From Sarocladium kiliense (taxonomy: Eukaryota; Ascomycota; Sordariomycetes; Hypocreales; Sarocladiaceae): a stretch of DNA of 64,000 nt. Where the stretch lies: assembly GCA_030734395.1 (NCBI GenBank), contig JAUZTG010000039.1:372001-436000 (forward strand), in the 5' to 3' direction. The position numbers and the translations under genes are program-made. The notes under the pieces were generated by a model that saw only the letters and a program-made list of their open reading frames with translations, made no database searches and was not told the origin of the DNA. Positions 11,347 through 22,506 of this stretch are shown here, piece by piece; the stretch's first letter is position 1, and each line of letters opens with the position of its first letter.

Positions 11347-13413
11347 TCAACAATCCGGCACACTGACGGGAATGTTGAAAGGCACGCTCGTTGCCAGGCC
11401 ACTCAGAGACGTCTCCTTGAACTCGTTCCTCATACCCTGCGCAGTCAGACGCATCGCGCGAATGGCATTATCCAAGCTGACCTTCTGTGTACCAACCTCC
11501 CCGCTCAGCGCAAGATTCGCACTCGAGATAGCCTTGATGGCACCGAGAGCGTTGCGCTCAATGCATGGGGCCTGAACGAGACCGCCAATCGGATCACAGG
11601 TCAATCCCAGGTTGTGCTCTATGCCAATTTCTGCGGCCTGTTCGATGACTTCTGGGCTCGCACCCATGCAAGCGGCGAAAGCACCGGCGGCCATGGAGCA
11701 TGCAACGCCGACTTCCGCCATGCAACCTCCTTCGGCTGCCGAGATGGTGGCGCCTCGCTTGTAGAGCATACCAATGGCTGAGGCAGTCAGAAGGAAGGTC
11801 ATCATGTCGCGATCGGGATCGTCGCTGATGAACTCAAGGATGTACTTGAGCACGGCTGGGATGGTGCCTGCAGCTCCGTTGGTAGGTGCTGTGACGATGC
11901 GACCGCCAGCAGCGTTGGTCTCGTTGACAGCCATGGCGTAGACGGTCAGGTAGTCCATTGCTGGGAGGGCAGTTCGGCGCTTCGGTGATGGCATGATGGG
12001 ATGGTAGAAGGATCCGAGGACGCGAGGCGGGCCACGCTTTCTGTTGACCGCAGCTGACTTGTTAGCATCGGCGACAAGACTGGTCTTCTTCGGTGGTGGG
12101 CCATTGTCCGTTGTTGAGGTCTCTTGTGCCGACGTGATCTGTTCCTGCTTTTCTTCTTCAGCGCGTTGAGAGCTGGTGAGGCGCTGGGTGTGGGCTGGAT
12201 ATAGACCGCGGGTGAGTCGTCGATACAGGGCGGGTGCGCGACGATGTAGCTTGAGTGATCCCGGGAGAACCGAGTTCGGCTCGGCCTGAACGCCCTCAAG
12301 GATGCTGTTGTCCATGACTTCCCAGATGCGCATCAACTTCTCAATGATCTGCTCATCCGAATATCCCAAGCTCTTTTCGTTCTCGTAGACCAGCTGCGCG
12401 ATGGTTAGATTGTGCTCGTTGCAAAGCGCAAGCAGGCTTTGGCCGTTATGAAATGGGTAGCTCGGTTGAGCTGTTGGAGCTTTGTGGTCATCGGCTCCAG
12501 CCATGCCAGTGTCGTCGTTCGCCTTGACAAGCGCTGTCTCAGCCGGTGGAGGGTTGGCTTCGGAACCGGTTCTTCGGTCACCGACGGCATCTGCTCGACG
12601 AATTGACTTGTAGAACATGTTCTCAGCGAGATCAGACGGATGCTTTCCCTCGGACTGAGCCTCTGTCACGGCAGTGTCCGTGCTCTTCGCTGTCTTGACC
12701 GTTGACATGGCACCGTTGACGACGAAACCTCCACCAACGCTGAAGAGATCATTGGACGCGAGCATGTATCCCTCCTCATCAAAGACCATGAGTCGCATGC
12801 CATTGCTGTGAAGCGGCAGCTTCTTTCCCCACTCCCATTTGAAGTCTGTCTCGTAGTCAAAGTCGATCTCCTTCCCTTGTTTCCCTGGCAGCCAATGCCC
12901 AAGGTGAAGCTTCTTGCTAGACTTAATTGCCTCAAAGCGCTCTGGCACGTAGGCCGTATCGACGGTCTCAACATCTGCACTTTCAAGTCCCAGAAGTAAA
13001 GCTGAAGGTGTCATGTGTCCCTCGCCGGTGAGAGCGAGGCTACCGTAGATGGCGACACGAATTTTGCTGACCTTATCAAGAAGTCCGGCTTCAATTAGGT
13101 CTGTGACAAAAATGTTACCCGCTCTCATGGGCCCAACAGTGTGAGAAGAAGAAGGTCCGATGCCGATAGAAAAAAGGTCGAAGGTTGAGATGACTGCATG
13201 CTCATTATGGGCTTCTGAGTATGTGCCGGTGTCGCTTGCATCAGTGTCGTCAGCTTGTGTAGTTAGAGCTCTGTGCCCATGCATCGCTGGTTTGATTGCC
13301 CATCGGCCGGCTGAGCAGAAGCCCGGTCGCGAGGCAATTGGCAACGTGCATCGTCGCAATGAGTTGAGCGATCCTCGCAGCATCCCCAGCTGCCTCATTG
13401 CGGTCGCACTCAT
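11347..13413 (-). CDS. L-serine ammonia-lyase (iron-sulfur L-serine dehydratase)
   Basis: Converts L-serine to pyruvate and ammonia. Single exon, 688 residues. An Arg-rich, acid-poor N-terminus of about 50 residues resembles a mitochondrial targeting peptide. The beta-type domain begins with STFDLFSIGIGPSSSHTVGP, and the alpha-type domain holds NAAGGRIVTAPTNGAAGTIP. Cysteines for the [4Fe-4S] cluster appear in GGCMAEVGVACSMAAGA and LTCDPIGGLVQAPC. Unlike bacterial two-subunit forms, both domains are fused. Between them, residues about 255-470 carry a Lys/Glu/Pro/Thr-rich insert of low complexity (for example around the SAQETSTTDNGPPPKKT stretch), which lengthens the protein beyond the usual 450-550. 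No intron is needed, and the frame is unbroken. Confidence 0.93.
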   Translation of the reverse strand: MSATAMRQLGMLRGSLNSLRRCTLPIASRPGFCSAGRWAIKPAMHGHRALTTQADDTDASDTGTYSEAHNEHAVISTFDLFSIGIGPSSSHTVGPMRAGNIFVTDLIEAGLLDKVSKIRVAIYGSLALTGEGHMTPSALLLGLESADVETVDTAYVPERFEAIKSSKKLHLGHWLPGKQGKEIDFDYETDFKWEWGKKLPLHSNGMRLMVFDEEGYMLASNDLFSVGGGFVVNGAMSTVKTAKSTDTAVTEAQSEGKHPSDLAENMFYKSIRRADAVGDRRTGSEANPPPAETALVKANDDTGMAGADDHKAPTAQPSYPFHNGQSLLALCNEHNLTIAQLVYENEKSLGYSDEQIIEKLMRIWEVMDNSILEGVQAEPNSVLPGSLKLHRRAPALYRRLTRGLYPAHTQRLTSSQRAEEEKQEQITSAQETSTTDNGPPPKKTSLVADANKSAAVNRKRGPPRVLGSFYHPIMPSPKRRTALPAMDYLTVYAMAVNETNAAGGRIVTAPTNGAAGTIPAVLKYILEFISDDPDRDMMTFLLTASAIGMLYKRGATISAAEGGCMAEVGVACSMAAGAFAACMGASPEVIEQAAEIGIEHNLGLTCDPIGGLVQAPCIERNALGAIKAISSANLALSGEVGTQKVSLDNAIRAMRLTAQGMRNEFKETSLSGLATSVPFNIPVSVPDC

Positions 13414-14475
13414 CGCGATTGAGCGTCTGTGTTGTGATGGAAAAGAAACTTCTTGTTGGGGTTGGATCGCGCGTCAAGCTGCCAGCGACACGGACGCACT
13501 GATAGCGAGCACAGGCGTGTCAGACAAGAAACCTTGCCTCTGATAAGAACCCGAAACCTTCAGCCAGCCATTGTCTCTGATATCCCTGTCCTGCCGTGCC
13601 GTTCGCTGAGAGAAGTGAAGATGCGGTGAGCAAAGTCGTGTAGAAGAATAGATAGCGCCTTCGTCCGAGATATGAAATGACGAGCTGTGCTCCACAGTCA
13701 GAGACAGAGACCTGGTGATGGAAGCTTTCGTTCGGCTCGGCAGCAAACGGCACAAACCGGGGCGGCGGGCTCTGGGCGCCGTTCCTGACCTGGGGAACAA
13801 AAGACGGGGTCGGGGTGCGTGCTCCGATCGCCGGCCTGTTTCGAGTGGACACCGATTAATAATGGAAATGCCCTGGTTGGGAAGCTTGGGTGTCGCGTTG
13901 GTCAAGATTTGCTAATAATAAAAGGGACGGTGGCAGTACCTTGGCCTTTGACTTTCGCACGATTTGGTGACGGAGGAGTGCCCTGGGTGTGGCTGATGCC
14001 GTAGTGTGGCTGGAGTCCAGACATCGATGTGGCTTCGGTCTTGATTGTGCAATGCAGTAGTGCAACATCAACATGAACGTATCCAGACCATAGTATAGCT
14101 TTTTTTTTTTTTTTTTTTTTTTGAAGTCAGAAATGCGAAGATATGGAGACTTTTCTTCAACATATTACATGGAGAGATGCTTTTGAAATGTATTGACCAA
14201 GCATAGGTAGTATCGCCCAGCGCAACGGGGACGGTAGGTGACGCAGCTGTCATTCACTGCACCATAGAACTGTAAATGGAGAAAACTCCTTCCTCCAGTC
14301 AGCTTCCTCTCGATATTCTTCGTCTGTCTTCAAGTGTTCATCCGGGCTACACTTCCTCACACCATCCTTCAGACCACAACCTGGAGCTTTGCATATTGGA
14401 AGACCGACCACTCCAGTAAGCCAAGCTTAAAGTATTGACAGCAAGCCGACACATGATATTGATAGCAGTGACCAG
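13414..14475. other. Intergenic region with 23-base poly-T tract
   Basis: Divergent promoter region between serine dehydratase (-) and the hypothetical gene at 14476 (+). A homopolymer of 23 T occupies 14100-14122. I see no gene in it. Confidence 0.6.
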
Positions 14476-15093
14476 ATGGCTACCGATGATAATGAACACA
14501 TGGAGCTGGAAGACACGGAAAGCGGTGGAATCGTGTCGTTCTCACAGCCAAACTACTTCACACACAATTCTGGGCTCTGGGAAAAGATGCTCGCCGCAGC
14601 TGGCGACACCTCCTTCGATACTCTTCCACATCGACATGATTCGGCATTGCACGGAGTTCTTCTTACTCCAACCGAGTTTGCCAAAGACTTTCAGCAAGAT
14701 CGACGTGCCATTCATGCTGGCAATTGTAGCTCTGCGCTGATCCACAGTGTCATCACCGATACCTGTCCCATGGACAAGTTGCCTGCGATGACCATGCTCG
14801 ACCAGGCTCTCGTTCGCAGATGGGCGACCTCCGCCATCAAGCAGGGCAAGATCCCTCCAAATCCCCTTGCCAAAGCCAACCGTTGGTACGCAGAGGTCAT
14901 GAACATTGACGTCTCAAATAGCGCTGTTTGCATCAGGAGATCATCTGAAGAACCTCTGTCTGGCCCCCTTCTCGAAAGCCCCCTGTTGGGGCTAGCACGA
15001 AACTTGCAAATCCTTGCGAGAAAAGCTCATCAGCCCTCAACACTGGTGGAGTATGCGAGGATGCTGCATTATGTGTACAGCAGCCTCGCCTAG
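14476..15093 (+). CDS. Hypothetical protein, 205 residues
   Basis: Single open frame with good codon texture but no family I recognise. The N-terminus is acidic (MATDDNEHMELEDTESG). The middle contains a helical region (LDQALVRRWATSAIKQGKIPPNPLA) and the C-terminus is leucine and alanine rich (LLGLARNLQILARKAHQPST). No signal peptide or membrane span. An upstream Met in another frame (14435) gives a worse product. It sits opposite serine dehydratase across a 1-kb gap. Confidence 0.5.
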   Translation: MATDDNEHMELEDTESGGIVSFSQPNYFTHNSGLWEKMLAAAGDTSFDTLPHRHDSALHGVLLTPTEFAKDFQQDRRAIHAGNCSSALIHSVITDTCPMDKLPAMTMLDQALVRRWATSAIKQGKIPPNPLAKANRWYAEVMNIDVSNSAVCIRRSSEEPLSGPLLESPLLGLARNLQILARKAHQPSTLVEYARMLHYVYSSLA

Positions 15094-15850
15094 CAAGAGC
15101 AAGAGCAAGAGGACAGTCGCCGCAAAACCGGGTTTGAGGCTTGGGCCGCCAGCCTGAGAGGTGATCAAGATCGACACAACCTTCAAATTCTTCAAATACG
15201 GGCTCTCGAGGGGGACCGTTGGCCAGTTCGTGAGGGATTTATGGTTCCCGACCCTGGATCCTTAAAAGACTCTCCCATCTGCTGCACATCAGCGACAAAG
15301 AGACACTCTTGCTATGGTGTGGGAGGCTTTTCCATACATATATCTCGTCACGTTGATGCTACTTGAGCCCGTAATCCCTTCCTATGACACGCGGTTCAGT
15401 TCAGACGCCGGTGTTGGACTCTCATAACGCCGAGCTTCTGAGGCGGAACATAGAAACGCTCGCGCCGAGGAGTTAGTTTTTGTGTCAATCTTGGATTTTC
15501 GGCTTTATGAGGGGGTAAGGCTACTGGCGGTGGAAATACATAAGAGGACAACGGAGTGCATTTGGTTGAGCATTATAAGTTCGTGGAGCGCAGCCCTTTG
15601 CAAAGGGAGCAGTATCAGTCATCAGGATCATGAATGCCGAGGCCCAACTTCAATAGGCCGAATGCGAGTAAAAGTGAAACACATTTACGCACGATTCTCC
15701 AGTAACTGCACTCTCTTTCGGAGCATACCTTGTCTTTCACCATCCAGTATCCACCACCTGCCCAGGAGTAAACGTTTCTATGACCGCGACACGTTAACAT
15801 CGCGTTGACACTCCAACCCATGTACTTGGAGACTCTCATTTCAGTATCAT
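15094..15850. other. Intergenic region
   Basis: Begins with a short run of CAAGAG hexamers just after the preceding stop codon (15091-15110). No convincing gene on either strand. One overlapping frame of about 108 codons at 15482-15808 has no protein-like features. Confidence 0.5.
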
Positions 15851-16201
15851 CTAGGGCAGTGAATCGCCATCATTGTCCCATGGGAACCAATTCTTCAACA
15901 TAAGCTCATCCCTCTTCTTATCCGTCGACATTCCGACTGTGCACCAATACTCGCTGAGACTCATGTTGACGATGCGGTAAAGTCCCCTTTCGACATGCTT
16001 GGTGACTTGCAGCAGGACCTCATGGACGTGTCCATTTGTGGCTGTGCGAAGCAATCGAAAGTCCGAGTCGGCGTTCATGTTTACGAAAATTACATCGACT
16101 TTGTCGACGCCCAGGAAGCCCGTTGTCTCTTGTCCTGGCCAGGTCGCCGGGTTTTTGGACGGGTCGACGCGATAAAACACAGGGTGCTCCGATTTAGACA
16201 T
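15851..16201 (-). CDS. Hypothetical small protein, 116 residues
   Basis: Compact open frame starting MSKSEHPVFYRVDPSKNP and ending DNDGDSLP. It is rich in charged and aromatic residues, with alternating strands (VDVIFVNMNADSDFRLLRT, HVHEVLLQVTKHVERGLYRI) that suggest a small alpha/beta fold. No signal or membrane segment. A TATA-like sequence (GGATATAATG on the gene strand) lies about 140 bases upstream. I recognise no family. Confidence 0.45.
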   Translation of the reverse strand: MSKSEHPVFYRVDPSKNPATWPGQETTGFLGVDKVDVIFVNMNADSDFRLLRTATNGHVHEVLLQVTKHVERGLYRIVNMSLSEYWCTVGMSTDKKRDELMLKNWFPWDNDGDSLP

Positions 16202-16583
16202 GGCTGTGCGGTGATAGCGAGAGCCTTTGAGATGATCAGTATCTGGACGAAAGATACAAACGGGAACTGTGGTAGACGAGGACTTCCAGTCTTGAAAGGC
16301 ACTTCAGATAGATTGACTTGCAAATTGTATGACATTATATCCTTTCCTGAGGACTCCCACTCCCCTTTCAGGACGGCAGCCCATAGAATACCTCGCGTGC
16401 GCAGCCATTAAGGTCCCGTGCGGTGATGCATTCGCCATTTTCGGGCTCGCCGGTATTTGGGAGCGGCCAGACAAGCTACGCCGTAGAATTCAAGTCTCCT
16501 TCCTAAAGCAAGCATCGGCGCATCGGAGGTTCTACATGTGGCGAGGTACTGGATTCAAGACATTGTTTACTCGTTGGCTTTTG

Positions 16584-17684
16584 CTATGACCGAATCCTGA
16601 CAGAAGCTCGACCTTCTGAAAGACACGGCTTTGCCTGCCCTTTGACGTAGGCATGCCACAGAATCGCCTCGTAGCAGTCGGCGTCAACCTCCTTCGTCCT
16701 CCATAGCGACACTGTGAGTTGGTCACCGGGCCTCACGGGTCCTGCAAACTTGGCTGAGAATTCTCGCAGGCTGTTTGGGTGTCCATCCCCAACGGCTTTG
16801 GCGATATCGTGCGCAATCATGTTGTACGCGACGACGCCATGCAGAATCATCCCTCCGTAACCAATGGCTTTCCCGACACTGGGGTCTGCGTGAAGCGGAT
16901 TATAATCTCCGTTCAGGCTGCAGGCTGTCAGTTTACCGCTCTTCCGTGCTCGCAGCGAATCGCTCATGGCTTGCTGATGCAGAATGAAGCTTACCGATAC
17001 AGATGAGCGGCCTCCATACTAATATCCAAGGTCAGTACCCAATCGGCCTTGCGATCGGGAACAATAGTACGACTCGGTGGTGGTCCTCTCGGTCCTCCCC
17101 AGTTCCCTTGACCCAGGTAGAACAGGCTACCGACAATACGAGTGTAGACTTTGTCTGTCGCGGCATCAACAAGAACCTTTTCAATGCGAACAACGGTTCC
17201 AGCCTTCCCTTTGTCGTATACGCCGAGAACGGTGTCCCTGATCTCGAAGTCTCGACCTGCGGAAGTGGTTGGTAGCTGGCGCACGATGGTTATCGTCCTG
17301 TCGCCATCCACAAGGCGCTGCGGGTCAAGAGAGGGAACGCCGGGGATCTCCAGGGACCTCTCGTTGGCATAGAAATCGGTGACCTCCTGCGCATCCAACT
17401 TGAAGGCTTCCAGCCGTTAGCGCAACACCAGTCAGTAGGGAGTGAGCGACTTTACCAAGCCCCAGGGCCATAGTCGGGAAAGGGCTGAAGTTGGGGTCAT
17501 TCTCCTACACAGCCTATTGATTAGTACCTTGTCTAGTCGTCTCATCGAGACAGTTAACCCTCACGTAGACATAGTGAGTCTCTTCAGCCTTGCAGCCGAT
17601 GCTCAGATTGAACAGCAGCACGTCTCGTTTGAGCCACGAGACCTTGCTCGACGGCAACTTGTGTCCAACGCCAGGCCCCGACAT
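16584..17684 (-). CDS. Hydratase-2 / MaoC-type double hot-dog enoyl-CoA hydratase
   Basis: Resembles the (3R)-hydroxyacyl-CoA hydro-lyase (hydratase-2) part of peroxisomal multifunctional enzymes. Four exons join in frame. Exon 1 starts MSGPGVGHKLPSSKVSWLKR. Exon 2 is short and contains ENDPNFSPFPT, matching the family. Exon 3 carries the N-terminal hot-dog (DAQEVTDFYANERSLEIPGV ... LVDGDRTITIVRQLP). Exon 4 carries the catalytic MaoC hot-dog with the hydratase-2 signature GDYNPLHADP, with its Asp and His, and GGMILHGVVAYNM. Total is about 300 residues, usual for a stand-alone hydratase-2. The C-terminus (VRIRS) is not a classic peroxisomal SKL signal, so location is unsettled. The substrate could be a fatty acyl-CoA or a secondary-metabolite thioester. 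Confidence 0.82.
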
Positions 17685-18239
17685 ATCGCACAGCGAGATC
17701 GGTGGATTGCTCTCTATTTGCTCCTAGGTACGCGTCGTAAGTTTGTCATAGGTTGCAGTTCACCCAACCATCACAACTGTTGGGCGGAGACCGGCAAAAG
17801 GTGTTGAGGCGAGTGCAGGAAAAGTCCCTCGGCATACTTTCATTGTGCCCACAATTTACGCACCAGCGCACGATGGTTGCTCGTGCGTTACGTTCGGCTA
17901 CAACTTAGTGACCCGCTTATCAGATCTTCGCTTATCAGATGCTCCGATCAAGAAAAACACCCCGGACCAAACCGCATAAGCTGCGTCTGTCACTTAAACC
18001 AGATTCTATTGGGCACAGAGGAGGCGCTCGTGAGCAGCGCTCGTGAGCTAGCGCTAATCTCGGTGACTATTAATGGGGAATGAGGAGTAGACCTCCAATA
18101 CTGATCTTGCATTCACGCACACATTGGTAGGCTAAACAGGACCATTCTCGTATAATATGCATTATGTATTGCATTGACTTAGCTTGAGATTCGTTTATCC
18201 TTGACCCGTATTGGGCCGAAGCATGCTCAGCTCCAGGCC
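17685..18239. other. Intergenic region between hydratase and transporter
   Basis: Promoter side of the hydratase gene and 3' side of the MFS gene. No gene seen. A short repeat, CGCTCGTGAGC-like, occurs at about 18027-18050, and CTTATCAGAT is repeated at 17918-17941. Confidence 0.45.
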
Positions 18240-19845
18240 TCAGGTTCGTCGGGATGCTTCTACGTGGTTTGTAGAAGCACCAGCCTGTTTATCCTCATTC
18301 AAAGCCCGCTCCGGGACGTTCGCATCATCTTCGTCCACTTGCTTCGGCTCCTGATGCTCCACGATCTCATCACCAAACTGCGCCGCAACCTCCTCAAGGG
18401 ACAAGAAGCGAGTTTCGGGGAGAAAGAAGTAGTAGACAGTGCCCGCAAAGATGTTCATGGCAATGAACACAAAGTAGAATTTCCACGTGATAGCGTCGAA
18501 GGCGAGCGACGCGGCGTAAGAGAGCCAGATGGCGGTGACAGCCTGGGTGAAAACCGCGAAGCCGACACCCACACCACGGAGGTCAAGAGGGAAGATCTCA
18601 GCGACAAGCACCCAATTGACTGAGTTGAAGTAGAATGAATAGGAGAAGGCGAAGAGGAAGACGAATGCAACACCCGCTCGCTGGATGTTGACGTTCTCGA
18701 GATCACCCTCCGAGTATTTCGAAAGCCCAGTCAGGACGCTCAGCATCAGCGCAAGCACAAACATGCCTTGGATGACAGTGGTTCGGCGCGTCCAGTGGTC
18801 GGCAACAAAGAATACGTTGATGATTTGACCGATGACAGCCATGAATCCGTAGAGAGCACCAATGAGAAGGACAGTTTGCCCTTTGTATCCGAGGTTCTGG
18901 TACATGACCGACTGGTAGTTCTGAATGATGTTGGAACCAGATAGCTTCATCATGTTGACAATCAGAATAGCGAGCAAAGTACGACGGATGTACTGCTTGG
19001 TGAACAGGTTCCAGAAGTTGGCCATGTTCTTCTTGCTCTTTTCAAGCTGAATTTGCTGGCACATCTCGGCGAACTCTGCTTCGATGGTCTCCGAGCCGCG
19101 GTGCCCATGGAGCTTATACATGACTTTCTTTGCTTCGTCATGTCGCTCCTTGCTAGCGAGCCAACGGGGAGAATAAGGTAGGATGATTGTGACAAGTGCC
19201 AAGGCGAGTGCAGGAGGGATCTGGGTTGCGAGGGGAATGCGCCATTGGGCGTCGCCAGATGCAAACGAGCCAGCATATCCAATCCAGCCAGCAGCGAAGA
19301 AACCAAGAGTATTCATCAGGCCCTTAAGACCTACGAGGAAACCTCGGTTCTCCGGCGGCGACAGCTCTGCAAGGTACACCGGTGCAGTAGGGTACACCAT
19401 GCCAGTAGAAAAGCCGGACAGAGCACGGCCAATAATCATCATAGCAGGGTTGACAGCAGCAGTCTGCAGCACCGCACCAACAATACTGACACAAGATCCA
19501 AGAAGAAGCGTCCATCGTCGTGAGAGCTTGTCCATGGAATATGCCGAGCCTGCACTGCCGAACGCCGAGCCGGCATAGTATCCAGAAACGACACCAGCCT
19601 GAATCGACACGTTCTTCATGCTTTCGCCATACATATAAGACTTGAAAGTCTGTTGGGCAATGGTTGAAGCAATGATGCCAGTATCGATACCGTAAACGAA
19701 TCTATTCGCATGTTAGTAAGGGCATGTTTGCTGCAGTTGGTTGAGGCGTTGCTCACCCTGCGAGACTGATGGCCAAGCCAATCAAGATTGATCGGGCAGA
19801 ATTGCCGCGATGCCCAGCCGCCACATGTTTCTTGGAGGCAACCAT
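18240..19845 (-). CDS. MFS sugar-type transporter
   Basis: Member of the sugar porter family of the major facilitator superfamily, with about twelve membrane spans. Exon 1 (19845 to about 19758) encodes MVASKKHVAAGHRGN and the first helix. Exon 2 continues GFVYGIDTGIIAS and the rest. Family signatures are DKLSRRWTLLLGS after helix 2, GRALSGFSTGMVYPTAPVYLAE (PESPR-like loop here is YSPRWLAS), AEIFPLDLRGVG and FFLPETRFLSLEE. The cytosolic tail is acidic. First gene of a co-oriented minus-strand set that contains a sugar-acid dehydratase, so import of an aldonic or aldaric acid, or its parent sugar, is a reasonable inference. Sequence alone does not give the substrate. Confidence 0.88.
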
Positions 19846-20349
19846 CTTGACAACTACCTCTGGTTGTTCAGTGGCAGTGAAGATTTTGAAAATACTATAA
19901 GGGTAATACTCGAGGAGAGGTAGAGTATCACGGTTACACAATAGTGTTGGATGATGCAAAGAGATCAGGACCTGACAAGGTGCAAGATGTTCGCAAGAAA
20001 ACGAAAGTGTCTCAAGGGTGAAGACTCCTTATACGATTTCTCACCTCCGGACCTCTGTCGCCCTCCGTGCAAGAAGCGAGAGGGAAAGCACGTAGGTCCC
20101 AGACCAGTAACCTGAGGCCGTAAACGTACAAATCCGATGGAAAAGCACCGACCCCGCGTTTCGGTCCTAGAACAATGCCGGGGTAGCCTGTTGGTCTGGT
20201 GAGATTTGGTTACAGGGCAGACATGGGGTATGGAAGTTCCCCGTGGGGATCTGAGGTTGGGTCCGCAACGAGACATTACAAAGATGACTGGACAAAGATT
20301 GCTAGGGTTGTGGGAGTGATTGGCTGGTTGTGCGAGATATTACCATCAT

Positions 20350-20374
20350 ACGACTGAGTCATGGAGTCAGTCGT
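20350..20374. promoter_or_regulatory. Inverted repeat with AP-1/CpcA-like core upstream of transporter
   Basis: Perfect 8-base arms ACGACTGA and TCAGTCGT flank a 9-base centre, and TGAGTCA (20355-20361) lies across the left arm and centre. The site is about 500 bases upstream of the transporter start, within the 860-base gap that follows the dehydratase stop. A dimeric regulator site is an inference from symmetry. The rest of 19846-20707 shows no gene. Confidence 0.4.
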
Positions 20375-20707
20375 AGCGTAGCTTAGTGCCTATGCTAATT
20401 CGGATCGGAAAAGATCCCTGAGAACGTTCATCCTCTTATCCGCGGATCAAGTGCCGGGAGATGTGGTGACTATGATTGAGCCAATACGACAGCCTTGGCC
20501 GAAGAGATTGGACAAGCAGAAGGACTCTGGAGGAGGTGTGGTCGGCTGTGCTCACAATCGATGTTAGCAATATGGTCAAGTTTGACAACGGTACCCCAGA
20601 ACAGCTCTGCATTGCTTCAGTCTGTCTGTGTATAGTTGAGATCTCTCCATGGAAAATGGGTCAATCACGAAAGGCGAAAGAGCAACATAACTTTCTTTAT
20701 TGAATGC

Positions 20708-21979
20708 CTACCACTTAGGAATCTTGGGCGAGAAGTCCGGCTGGAACTTCCGCATATACGTGGTGTCATCCCTCTTCCTAATGCCACACTCTAGATACTG
20801 CCTGTGCAGCCTCTCCAGCTTCTCTCTATCCAGCTCAACCCCCAAGCCAGGCTTCCTCGAGACCTTGACACCCCCTTCCACCCACTCAATGTTCCCATCC
20901 TTCACCACATCCTCATCCTTCCTCTTCCACGGCCAATGCGTATCACAGGCATAATCCAAGTTAACCGTCGCAGATGCAAGATGTGTCATGGCTGCAAGGG
21001 AGATACCTAGGTGACTGTTGGAGTGCATGCTCAGTCTCATGTCCCAGGTTGCGCAGATTGAGGCGAGTGTTTGGGACTTGCGGAGGCCACCCCAGAAGTG
21101 GTGGTCTGAAAGGACGACTTGAACGGCGTTTTGGAGAATAGATGGGGGAAGGTGGTCGAACGCGACGACGGCCATGTTGGTTGCTAGCGGCATAGATGCC
21201 TCCTTTGCAACAGCCGCCATGCCCTCGATCTCGGGGGCAGGGTCTTCAAGATACTCGACGATGCCTTCAAGCTCCTTTGCGACCCATATTGATGTCTCGG
21301 GTGTCCATGCAGCGTTTGGGTCTAGACGAAGCGGCACACCGGGAAAAGCAGCATGCAGCGCCTTGACCGCCGCGACCTCCTGCGCAGGTGGGAAGACACC
21401 GCCCTTGAGCTTAATAGCCTTGAAGCCATACTCATCAATAATCTTCTTCGCCTGCTTGACCAAGCCTTCGGGATCAAGCGCCGCCCCAAACTCATCATCT
21501 GCGTCGCCGGGATGTCCAGCCCATTTGTAAAACAAGTAAGCGCTGTACTGGACATTATCTCGCACTCTGCCACCGAGGAGGTCGCTGACAGGCACACCGG
21601 CCAATTTCCCCTGTATATCCAGACAAGCGACCTCGAACGGTGAGAGAACTTTATCAGCTGCCGAAGCAGTCGTAACCATCCCAGCCATGCCATCACCACC
21701 GGTGGCCGTATCATCAGCTAAGGAGTCAGCGCAAGCTTTGAAGATGTGATTGGTCTCAAAGACGCTGAGGCCCTTGAGCTTGGCAGCAGCTTTCTGTAAC
21801 CGCGCGAGGTGGACGTCGTCGCCGTAGGACTCGCCGAGACCGTAGGTTGTGTCGGTGATCACCTCGATGATAGTGCGGAGGGCGAAGGGTTCGTGGACGC
21901 CAACGCTGTTGAGGAGAGGCATGTCGTGGAAGGCTACTGGTGTGATGATTACATCTTTGATGGTAGCTTGGTTCGCCAT
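20708..21979 (-). CDS. Glucarate-dehydratase-like enolase-superfamily enzyme
   Basis: Single exon, 423 residues. Overall pattern matches GudD-type D-glucarate dehydratases, which form 5-dehydro-4-deoxy-glucarate. The N-terminal capping domain reads VIITPVAFHDMPLLNSVGVH. The barrel has the Lys-x-Lys base motif in FKAIKLKGGVFPP, the metal ligand region DPNAAW, EDPAPEIEG, the MHSNSHLGIS segment holding the catalytic His, and DTHWPW near the end. The related L-galactonate and rhamnonate dehydratases are alternatives, but the N-terminal and DTHWPW segments favour the glucarate branch. Neighbours (transporter, aldolase-family enzyme, two reductases, Zn2Cys6 regulator, all on the same strand) support a sugar-acid pathway. 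Confidence 0.85.
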   Translation of the reverse strand: MANQATIKDVIITPVAFHDMPLLNSVGVHEPFALRTIIEVITDTTYGLGESYGDDVHLARLQKAAAKLKGLSVFETNHIFKACADSLADDTATGGDGMAGMVTTASAADKVLSPFEVACLDIQGKLAGVPVSDLLGGRVRDNVQYSAYLFYKWAGHPGDADDEFGAALDPEGLVKQAKKIIDEYGFKAIKLKGGVFPPAQEVAAVKALHAAFPGVPLRLDPNAAWTPETSIWVAKELEGIVEYLEDPAPEIEGMAAVAKEASMPLATNMAVVAFDHLPPSILQNAVQVVLSDHHFWGGLRKSQTLASICATWDMRLSMHSNSHLGISLAAMTHLASATVNLDYACDTHWPWKRKDEDVVKDGNIEWVEGGVKVSRKPGLGVELDREKLERLHRQYLECGIRKRDDTTYMRKFQPDFSPKIPKW

Positions 21980-22506
21980 GATGAATTGCCCCAGTGTGTG
22001 GGTATGTGAAGCTCAGTGTGATGCAGTGTCGTGTTCCCTTTGCTGTCTTCGGCTGTTGGTGAAGTGAGTGGGATATGTAAAGGCGCAAGATGGAGCTGAG
22101 AACGAGGAGTTGGCCAAAACTGGCCGTTGACTATCTCACCACTGCTCCAACAGTTGTAGTCGAGCTTCTCCAACTGGCCACTTCGTGTCTCTTCCCGGTC
22201 TCGGAGGTCGCATGCGATCGTTTGGATGTAGCTGCGACCATACGCAATGAAGTCACTCACGGCGGTAATCCGTGCATTGGGCACACGTCTTTTCCACTTC
22301 GGAGGCAGGTCCAGTAGCGTCACTAAGGTACAAAGCCGAAGACTATGCCCACTAGAGGTTGCATGTCGATGGAGTGGTGCAACTTGGGGGTTGCGTATCC
22401 GAACGCTAAAAATGCACGACGGCTTTTCCGAAGAGGATCACTTCAAGATTCATTCTTGCTCGTTGATCGTAGGATCATCCATGTCATACTCTAATCCCCA
22501 CCTAGC
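21980..22506. other. Promoter region of glucarate dehydratase-like gene
   Basis: I see no gene here. Confidence 0.45.

Noticed and set aside
14100..14122. Poly-T tract as a retroposon tail
   Set aside because: No adjacent tRNA- or LINE-like body and no target-site duplication seen. A plain homopolymer is simpler.
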